DNA from: Actinoplanes sp. NBRC 103695
GTDB lineage: Bacteria > Actinomycetota > Actinomycetes > Mycobacteriales > Micromonosporaceae
Direction: 5' to 3'
NCBI RefSeq assembly: GCF_030269485.1
Contig: NZ_BSTL01000004.1
Location: forward strand, 62,001-126,000
Length of the DNA stretch: 64,000 bases
Positions 43,324-49,813 of this stretch are shown here, in pieces. Position numbers and translations under genes: made by a program. The stretch's first letter is position 1, and every line of letters starts with the position of its first letter. The notes beneath the pieces are model-generated. The model had not been told where the DNA came from. It searched no databases and worked only from the letters and a program-made list of their open reading frames with translations.

Positions 43324-44187
43324 TCAGATGAGGGCGGCGGCGATGCGGCGGACCGTCTCGGCGGGGTGGTCGAGAAGATCAGGCGCGGTGAACCGGAGGA
43401 CAGCCCAGCCTGCCTCGTGAAGGGCATTGAGCCGCGCGACGTCCCGGCGGAAGGTGGCCTGCTCCCGATGTTGATCACCGTCGTACTCGGCAGCCACGCG
43501 CCAGTGCGGCCACCCGAGATCCACCCGGCCGGCGAGCCGGTCGCGACGGTCCCACACCTCGTACTGCGGAACAGGGGCCGGCAGCCCCGTCATCGCGATG
43601 AGCACCCGGAGGCGGGACTCCATCGGTGACTCAGCCCTCGGATCCACCAGAGGGAGGCGCCTGAGCAGCAATCGGGCTCCCTGCAGATGCCGGCGGTCGC
43701 CTGCGTACCGGGCCACCTCGGCAACCGTCGCCAGGCGGCTGCGGCACAGCGCGTCGAGCGCGGCGACCGCCGCGGCCGGATCCGGTTGCCGGCCCAGGTC
43801 GAAGGCGGTACGCAGGCCAGTCGTGACCGGTATCCCGTCCAGAACGATCCGATCTCCGGGTTCGAGCATCGTCCGGAAGGTGCGCACGCGTGGATGGCGC
43901 CACGGATGGGCCGGCTTCGGCACGGTCACCGTGACCGGTGCGTCGGGCGGCAGAAGCTCCACGCCGTGCAGATGCGCCGCGCTGTATCGATCGATCGCGC
44001 TGTCACCGCGGAGGGTGAGGGCGACCGCGGCACACCACAGCCGATGGTCGAGCGTCGCGCCCGCATCGACGTACACATCGGGCAACAGCTGCCGCCAAGA
44101 CGGTCCTCGCAGCATGTGACGGGTGATCACCCCGAAGGAGACCGCATCTCGCCCCCGGAAGGGTCTCACCAGGAGTTGCTCCGGCAT
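43324..44187 (-). CDS. DUF559 (Vsr-like endonuclease fold) protein
   Basis: The protein is 287 aa. The N-terminal half resembles the AbiEi-type winged-helix region common in this group (VITRHMLRGPSWRQLLPDVYV). The C-terminal half is a DUF559 nuclease-like fold with PMESRLRVLIAMTGLP, VDLGWPHWRVAAEYDGDQHR and HEAGWAVLRFT; the Glu, Asp and Glu-x-Asp residues are positioned for a metal site. No substrate is known. ATG 44187 has GGGAAGA upstream. It is bracketed by copies of one palindromic element, B after its stop and C before its start, so it could be part of a mobile or amplified unit. Confidence 0.8.
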   Translation of the reverse strand: MPEQLLVRPFRGRDAVSFGVITRHMLRGPSWRQLLPDVYVDAGATLDHRLWCAAVALTLRGDSAIDRYSAAHLHGVELLPPDAPVTVTVPKPAHPWRHPRVRTFRTMLEPGDRIVLDGIPVTTGLRTAFDLGRQPDPAAAVAALDALCRSRLATVAEVARYAGDRRHLQGARLLLRRLPLVDPRAESPMESRLRVLIAMTGLPAPVPQYEVWDRRDRLAGRVDLGWPHWRVAAEYDGDQHREQATFRRDVARLNALHEAGWAVLRFTAPDLLDHPAETVRRIAAALI

Positions 44188-44263
44188 CGGCGCGCGTCTT
44201 CCCACGCGCAAATCTTGACGCAACGCCGCGCCGCGTGCCGGACCCCTGTGGACAACGCGGAAA

Positions 44264-44314
44264 GTGGTAGCACAGCACGGCATCCGGGCCGCGGATGCCG
44301 CTGTGCGCTACCAC
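44264..44314. repeat. Palindromic element, copy C
   Basis: This 51-bp element starts GTGGTAGC and ends GCTACCAC. Internal pairs ACAGC/GCTGT and GGCATCC/GGATGCC continue the hairpin almost to its centre. It lies 16 bp beyond the stop of the GGDEF gene and 77 bp before the DUF559 start, and could end the GGDEF transcript. Confidence 0.85.
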
Positions 44315-44330
44315 CGCGGAGTGGTCGCCG

Positions 44331-45806
44331 CTACAGGCGTGAGGCTGCCGCGGTGCTCTCGTCGTGATGGACGCGGTTGCGGCCGGCGGCCTTGGCGGCG
44401 TACATGGCCGTGTCGGCGCGGCGGAGCTCGTCGTCGGGGTCGGCGCCCGAGGCCGCGGTGATCACGCCGATGCTCGCTCCGATGAAGACCGGGCGGGCGG
44501 CGGTCGGGAACGGCTCGGCCAAAGCCTTCAGGATGCGGCCCGCGACCTCCGTGGCGGTGGCGTCGTCGGTCCACGGCAGGATCACCGCGAACTCGTCGCC
44601 GCCGAGGCGGGCCACCACGTCGCCGGCCCGGACGATGCTGTTGAGGCGGGCGGCCACCCCGACCAGGACCGCGTCGCCCGCCTCGTGGCCGAGGGCGTCG
44701 TTGACCGGCTTGAAGCCGTCCAGGTCGATGTAGAGCAGGGCGGTCGGCCCGACCGACTCGCCGAGCGCGTTCTCCCAGCGGTGGTGGAACCGGCGCCGGT
44801 TGGCCAGGCCGGTGAGCTGGTCGGTGGTGGCCTGCTCCTCGACCGCGCGCAGCGCCACGGACAGCAGCTTGACCAGGCCGTTGAGCCTCGCGATGACCAG
44901 CAGGAAGAGGATCGCGCAGCCGCCCACGATCACCGGCACGTCGATCGGCATCCCGCGTGCCCACTCGATGGCGAGCACGGCCGGCGCCATCAGGCTGGCG
45001 ACCGCCAGCGCGGCGATGCGGCCGGGCGGCGCCGAACCCTCGGCCACCGGCGGGCTCGGCCGGGAGATCGACACCACCGACGGGTGCAGGGCGGCCGCGC
45101 CACCGAGGGCCTGCATGGCCAGCCAGCCCAGGTCGACGATGTTGCCGGCGGTGTAGCCGATGGTCAGTTCGAGCATGGCGTAGCCGACGTCGGCGATCAG
45201 CAGGGCGAACACGGCGGCGACGAAGAGGCGGTAGGCGGGCGGCCGGTCGCCGCGGCCGGTGACCAGCCGGGCCAGCACCGCGAGCACCAGGATGTCGGAG
45301 ACGGGGTACGCCAGCGACACCGCCCGGGCCAGCGGGCTCAGGTCCTCGGCGCGCACGTACGGCACGATCAGGAAGACCCAGGCCAGCATCGCGGCGCCGG
45401 TGGAGAGCACCAGGGCGTCGAGCAGGCCGGGCCGGTCCTTGCCGGGGCGGCGGGCCCGCACCAGGCCGACGACGGCGACGGCCAGCATCGCCGCGAAGCT
45501 CAGGTACAGCAGGTCGGCGTACCCGGGGAACACGTCCTCACCGGTCACCCACGTCTGGATCCAGTAGACGACCTCGGCGAGCGCGAAGCAGGCCCGCGCC
45601 GCCGCCATCAGGTACCACGGCCAGCGCACGGCGGGCTTGTTGCGCCGGACGCCGACGACGATCATGACCGCCGCCGACATGCCGAGCGTGCCGACCAGCA
45701 CGGCCTGCAGCCGCTCGACCGGGAACGCGTAGTAGGTCGCCGCGATCACCCCGGAGAAGGCCAGGTAGACCTGCCACGCCGGCCATCGCCGCCACCACTT
45801 GCGCAC
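44331..45806 (-). CDS. Membrane diguanylate cyclase (GGDEF)
   Basis: The protein is 491 aa. About nine membrane segments (1-320) precede a GGDEF domain with DLDGFKPVND and the intact motif RLGGDEF. An RxxD product-inhibition site (RAGD) lies exactly five residues before GGDEF, so the enzyme should make c-di-GMP and be feedback-controlled. There is no EAL domain. The membrane part has SLAYPVSD, ADVGYAML and VDLGWLAM, which recur in the GGDEF-EAL protein 4 kb away. GTG 45806 has GAGGAG six nt upstream. Confidence 0.92.
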   Translation of the reverse strand: MRKWWRRWPAWQVYLAFSGVIAATYYAFPVERLQAVLVGTLGMSAAVMIVVGVRRNKPAVRWPWYLMAAARACFALAEVVYWIQTWVTGEDVFPGYADLLYLSFAAMLAVAVVGLVRARRPGKDRPGLLDALVLSTGAAMLAWVFLIVPYVRAEDLSPLARAVSLAYPVSDILVLAVLARLVTGRGDRPPAYRLFVAAVFALLIADVGYAMLELTIGYTAGNIVDLGWLAMQALGGAAALHPSVVSISRPSPPVAEGSAPPGRIAALAVASLMAPAVLAIEWARGMPIDVPVIVGGCAILFLLVIARLNGLVKLLSVALRAVEEQATTDQLTGLANRRRFHHRWENALGESVGPTALLYIDLDGFKPVNDALGHEAGDAVLVGVAARLNSIVRAGDVVARLGGDEFAVILPWTDDATATEVAGRILKALAEPFPTAARPVFIGASIGVITAASGADPDDELRRADTAMYAAKAAGRNRVHHDESTAAASRL

Positions 45807-45920
45807 CGGTTTCTCCTCGTCTCGTCTCCGCCTCCATTCATCGGCCGGTGGTGATCAGCCATGAGGAAGTCGGTTACCCGTCACTTCCCCTGAGCGGGCG
45901 CCGCCCCCAATGTTGGAGAG

Positions 45921-47225
45921 ATGAAGAGAAATGTCGCTGTCGTCGGGGCCGGGCCGGTCGGGCTGTATCTCACTGTCGCGCTCGCCCGGCGGGGACATCG
46001 GGTCACGGTGGTCGACCGTGACCCCGGTCCGCCCGGCGACGACGACTGGGAGCGGCGCGGCGTGATGCAGTTCCACCACCCGCACGCCATCCGCGACCAG
46101 GCCGTCGAGGCCCTGGACGCGGAAATGCCGGACGTGCACGACGCGCTGCTGGCACTCGGCGCCGCCGACGCCGTCCTCCCGGGCGGCATCCGGGCCGGTG
46201 TGCACTGCCGCCGCCCCACGCTGGAACGGGCGTTGCGCTCGGCGGCCGCGGCCGAGCCCGGCGTCACGGTGCTGACCGGCCATGTCCGCGACGTGATCCG
46301 CGACCGTGGCCGTGCCGCCGGCATCAAGGTGGACGGCCGGACACTCGCCGCCGATCTGGTGCTGCACGCCGGCGGTCGCGGCGGGACGCTCGGCGCCGAC
46401 CTCCGCCCGGCCGCCGAGGATCAGGACTGCGGGATCGCGTACGTGTCGCGGCACCACGCGCTGCTGCCGGGGGCGGAACCAGGCCCGATGACCAACGCGT
46501 TCGGCATCCTCGAGCAGCACGACGGCTACGCCGTGGCGACATTTCTGCAGGACGCGCGGACGTTCTCGACCCTGATCCTGCGGGAGTCCGGCGACCAGGA
46601 ACTGGCCGGGCTGCGCGACGTCGCGTCCTACGAGGCGGCCTGCGCGGCGATCCCCGGCCTGGCCGCCTGGACCGACCCGGAGCGCTCCCGCCCGATCACC
46701 GCCCCGCGAGCCGGTGGGAACGTCCGCAACGCCTACCGCGGGCAGGGCGCGCTCGCCGGCCTGGTCCACGTCGGCGACGCGGTGTGCATCACCAACCCGA
46801 TCGCCGGCCGGGGCATCGCCACGTCGTTGATGCAGGCGCAGAACCTGGTCGCGGCGCTGGACGCGCATGACGACCCGCACGACGTCCGCGACGCGTTCGA
46901 CGCGTACTGCACCAGGGCGATCCGCCCGTGGTTCGACGACCACGTCCGCTCCGACCCGGACCGGCTGGCCCGCTACCGCGGCGCGGACGTCGACCTGGAC
47001 CGGCCGCTGACCAGCGGCTGGATCGTCGAGACGATGGCGGCGTCGGCGGAGTTGCGGCCGCTGATCCTGCAGTACCTGCAGATGCGGGTGCTGCCCGGCG
47101 AGCTCGCCGCGATCGAGCCGGCCGCGCGGGCCGTCTACCGAGGTGGCTGGCGTCCGCCGCGGCCCGCCGGCCCGGACCGGATCGCGCTGGTCAAGGCGAT
47201 CAGCGGGGGCGGTGCGTATGTGTAA
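45921..47225 (+). CDS. FAD-dependent monooxygenase/oxidoreductase
   Basis: The protein is 434 aa. The FAD-binding motif is VAVVGAGPVGLYLTVALARRG at the N-terminus. A ribose-binding Asp (VVDRD) and a GD motif variant VHVGDAVCITNPIAGRGIAT follow, as in group A flavin monooxygenases and related halogenase-like enzymes. The substrate is unknown. GGAGAG directly precedes the ATG. The final codons (Gly-Ala-Tyr-Val, stop) lie inside the first copy of a tandem repeat. The gene is divergent from the GGDEF gene and convergent with the MFS gene. Confidence 0.83.
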   Translation: MKRNVAVVGAGPVGLYLTVALARRGHRVTVVDRDPGPPGDDDWERRGVMQFHHPHAIRDQAVEALDAEMPDVHDALLALGAADAVLPGGIRAGVHCRRPTLERALRSAAAAEPGVTVLTGHVRDVIRDRGRAAGIKVDGRTLAADLVLHAGGRGGTLGADLRPAAEDQDCGIAYVSRHHALLPGAEPGPMTNAFGILEQHDGYAVATFLQDARTFSTLILRESGDQELAGLRDVASYEAACAAIPGLAAWTDPERSRPITAPRAGGNVRNAYRGQGALAGLVHVGDAVCITNPIAGRGIATSLMQAQNLVAALDAHDDPHDVRDAFDAYCTRAIRPWFDDHVRSDPDRLARYRGADVDLDRPLTSGWIVETMAASAELRPLILQYLQMRVLPGELAAIEPAARAVYRGGWRPPRPAGPDRIALVKAISGGGAYV

Positions 47226-47303
47226 GCAGAGCAAAGCGGGGGTGCTGCGTATGTGTAAGCAGAGCAAAGCGGGGTGGTGCGTATGTGTAAGCAGAGCAAA
47301 GGG
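47213..47303. repeat. Three tandem copies of the 32-33 bp repeat family
   Basis: TGCGTATGTG plus TAAGCAGAGCAAAGCG starts at 47213, 47246 and 47278 (the last is slightly diverged). The first copy supplies the last codons and TAA stop of the FAD enzyme. The sequence matches the sixth copy of the array at 21973 and the inverted copies near 57.6 kb. Confidence 0.95.
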
Positions 47304-47318
47304 GCAGCGGCGGGGAGG

Positions 47319-48605
47319 TCAGCCGGCCGGTGCCCGGCGTAGCTGCCGGGGGATCAGCGTGATCGTGTAGAGCAGTAGCGCCGCGACGCCCAGGACCAGC
47401 GCGGCGGCGCTCACCGCCCGGTCCACCGCCTGCGCGGTGACCAGCAGCGGCAGCGCCTTGACCGCGACCGAGCCGCCCAGGGCGCGGACCGAGGCGCTGT
47501 ACGCGAGCGCCGTCGTGACCTCCTTGAGCGGAGCCTCGGCGGCCACCCGGGAGTCCATGTCGCCCTCGAAGGCGGTCTGGCTGAGGCCCGCGGCGAACTG
47601 GGCGAAGAGGATCGCGTACGCGTGTGCCGGCGCGAACATCCAGCCGACCAGCATGCCCAGCCCGTACACCGACCAGCGCAGGACGGCGGGCAGCCGCATC
47701 GCGCCGATCACCTCGACCGCGGCCGTGGCCAGCAGGCAGCCCAGGCTGAACGCGACGGCCGCGCCCACCACCCAGGCGCGGCCGTGCAGCTCGGTGGTGA
47801 GCGGCACGGCCAGCAGGGTGGGACCGGAGGCGATCAGCATGACCGCGCCGCCGGCGGCGAGCAGCCGCGGTGACACGGCGCCGCGGCGGCGGCCGGGGCT
47901 CGGGGGGACCGGATCGGGGCAGGAGCCGACGCGGCGGCCGCTCAAGGCGAGCGTGGGGATGCCGGCCGTCGGTGTCTCGTCCGGACGCACCCGGGCGCGG
48001 CGGGCGCTGAGGATCGTGGGGACCAGGGAACCCGCGTACGCGATGAAGACGACGGCCAGCCACCAGCCGGTGGGGTGACCGGCGGCGCCGGCCGGGATCA
48101 GGGCGGCGCACCCGGTGCCGGCCGCCTCGACGGCGGCGATGCCCAGGGCGTACCGCGTCATGGGTTTGGGGCCGGGCGCGATCGCCGTGACCTCCGCGCG
48201 CATGCCGGCGAAGCCGGCCCAGGCGGCGATGTGCATGACCACCACGCCGGTCGCGATGGACCAGGTGGGCGCGCCGGCGATCAGGCCCCAGAGCACCGCG
48301 ACGCGCAGCACGATCTCCGCGCCGGCCGTCGAGCGCAGCAGCACCCGGCCGGACAGCCGGCGCGACAGCCAGCCGGTGATCGGGGCGGACAGCACGACAC
48401 CGGCCAGCATGGCGGCGTTGTAGAGGGCGGCCTCGGCCAGCCCGCCGCGGTCGACGGCGAGCAGCACCAGCACGGTCCAGCCGAGCGCCATGCCGAACGA
48501 GTCGACGACGCCGGCGGCGAGCAGCTCGCGGAGCCGGCCGGCCCGGCGGAGACCGCCGGCCGCCGCCGGGCGATGCCTGCCGGATCGGACGGCCTCAGCG
48601 GCCAT
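47319..48605 (-). CDS. MFS transporter
   Basis: The protein is 428 aa with about 12 membrane segments and a cytoplasmic loop of about 45 aa near the middle (RRARVRPDETPTAGIPTLAL). The segment GWLSRRLSGRVLLRSTAG resembles the loop 2-3 motif of drug/solute exporters. Its start overlaps the stop of the decarboxylase gene by 11 bp, so the two are coupled. It may export or exchange the decarboxylase product. The direction of transport is not evident from sequence. Confidence 0.85.
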   Translation of the reverse strand: MAAEAVRSGRHRPAAAGGLRRAGRLRELLAAGVVDSFGMALGWTVLVLLAVDRGGLAEAALYNAAMLAGVVLSAPITGWLSRRLSGRVLLRSTAGAEIVLRVAVLWGLIAGAPTWSIATGVVVMHIAAWAGFAGMRAEVTAIAPGPKPMTRYALGIAAVEAAGTGCAALIPAGAAGHPTGWWLAVVFIAYAGSLVPTILSARRARVRPDETPTAGIPTLALSGRRVGSCPDPVPPSPGRRRGAVSPRLLAAGGAVMLIASGPTLLAVPLTTELHGRAWVVGAAVAFSLGCLLATAAVEVIGAMRLPAVLRWSVYGLGMLVGWMFAPAHAYAILFAQFAAGLSQTAFEGDMDSRVAAEAPLKEVTTALAYSASVRALGGSVAVKALPLLVTAQAVDRAVSAAALVLGVAALLLYTITLIPRQLRRAPAG

Positions 48606-49788
48606 CCGCGCCGCCGCCCACGAACAGCGGCGTCGGTGGCGGGAATCCGTTGAAGGCGGAGGCGTAGCTCAGGGTGTACGCCCCGGCGGAGCCGATGTAG
48701 AGGATGTCGCCGACGTCGATCGTGGCGGGCAGGGTGACGCCGGTGAAGACGGTGTCCGAGCTGTCGCAGCTGGGCCCGGTCACGGTGAACCGCATCCCGG
48801 GGATCTCGGCGGCGTGCCGCACCGACGTCCACAGCGGGTACTCCCAGCCGTTCGCGGTCTGCAGCGTCTCCATCAGGCCGTGGTAGGCGCTGACGTCCAC
48901 GAACAGCCAGTTCTCGTCGTCGCGGCGCTCCCGGCCGATCACCGTGGTGGCGAGCACCGCCGACTCGGCGACCAGGTACCGGCCGGGCTCGGCGGCGAGC
49001 AGCTCGGGCCGGTACGGCAGCAGCTCGTCCTGGGCGGCCGTGACCACGGCGCCGATCGTCTCGATGCTCGGCACGCCGTTGACGTACCGGGCCGGGAAGC
49101 CGCCGCCCAGGTTGAGCATGCGCAGCTCGATGCCGTCCGCGCGGAGCAGGTTCATCAGCCGGGCCGAGTCGGCGATCGCCTGCCGCCAGGCCAGCGGGTT
49201 GGCGCACTGCGAGCCGACGTGGAAGGTGATCCCGTACGCCCGCAGGCCCAGCCGCTCGGCGAGGGTGAGCAGGTCGTACGCCTCTCCCACGCTGGTGCCG
49301 AACTTCCGTGACAGCGGGAACACGCTGGCCTCGTCGTCGACCCGCAGCCGCACGTAGACGGCGGCGCCGGGCGCCAGCTCGGCGATCTTCGCGAGCTCAC
49401 CGGGCGAGTCGAAGCTGAACCGCCACAGCCCGGCCCGGTACGCCTCGGCCACGTGCGCCGGCGGCTTGACCGGGTTGCTGTAGAGCACGTCCGCCGGGTC
49501 CACCCCGGCCCGTTCGAGCATCCGCAGCTCGCCCAGCGAGGCGATCTCGAAGCCGGACCCGCGCGCCGCCAGCGTGGCCAGGACCTCCTGCGCCGGGTTG
49601 CTCTTCATCGCGTAGTAGGCGCGCACCCCGGGCAGCTCCCGCTCGAACTCCTCGTGCCGCGCGGCCACCGTGCCCAGGTCGGTGACCAGGTACGGGGTGG
49701 GCATGTCGATGACCTCCAGGACGTCCGGGGCCAGGGCGGACGGCCAGTGCGCGGGCACGCGGGCGGGAGTCAGCAGCGCGGGGGTCAT
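48595..49788 (-). CDS. Ornithine/lysine/diaminopimelate-type decarboxylase (PLP, alanine-racemase fold)
   Basis: The protein is 397 aa. PLP Lys lies in YYAMKSNP (about residue 67), followed by HVGSQC, the Gly loop LNLGGGFPARY, the phosphate-binding EPGRYLVAESA, and the substrate loop GPSCDSSDTVF with the Cys-Asp pair of eukaryote-type ornithine decarboxylases. It should remove CO2 from a basic amino acid and make a diamine such as putrescine or cadaverine. Substrate choice between ornithine, lysine and a carrier-bound form is not determined. GGAG lies 9 nt before the ATG. It is followed by the coupled MFS gene. Confidence 0.88.
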   Translation of the reverse strand: MTPALLTPARVPAHWPSALAPDVLEVIDMPTPYLVTDLGTVAARHEEFERELPGVRAYYAMKSNPAQEVLATLAARGSGFEIASLGELRMLERAGVDPADVLYSNPVKPPAHVAEAYRAGLWRFSFDSPGELAKIAELAPGAAVYVRLRVDDEASVFPLSRKFGTSVGEAYDLLTLAERLGLRAYGITFHVGSQCANPLAWRQAIADSARLMNLLRADGIELRMLNLGGGFPARYVNGVPSIETIGAVVTAAQDELLPYRPELLAAEPGRYLVAESAVLATTVIGRERRDDENWLFVDVSAYHGLMETLQTANGWEYPLWTSVRHAAEIPGMRFTVTGPSCDSSDTVFTGVTLPATIDVGDILYIGSAGAYTLSYASAFNGFPPPTPLFVGGGADGR

Positions 49789-49813
49789 GGGGGGTGTCTC
49801 CAGGGTCAGGGGA

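Noticed and set aside
45855..47267. 470-aa minus-strand frame opposite the FAD enzyme
   Set aside because: It is antisense shadow; its first residues merely read the 32-33 bp repeat.
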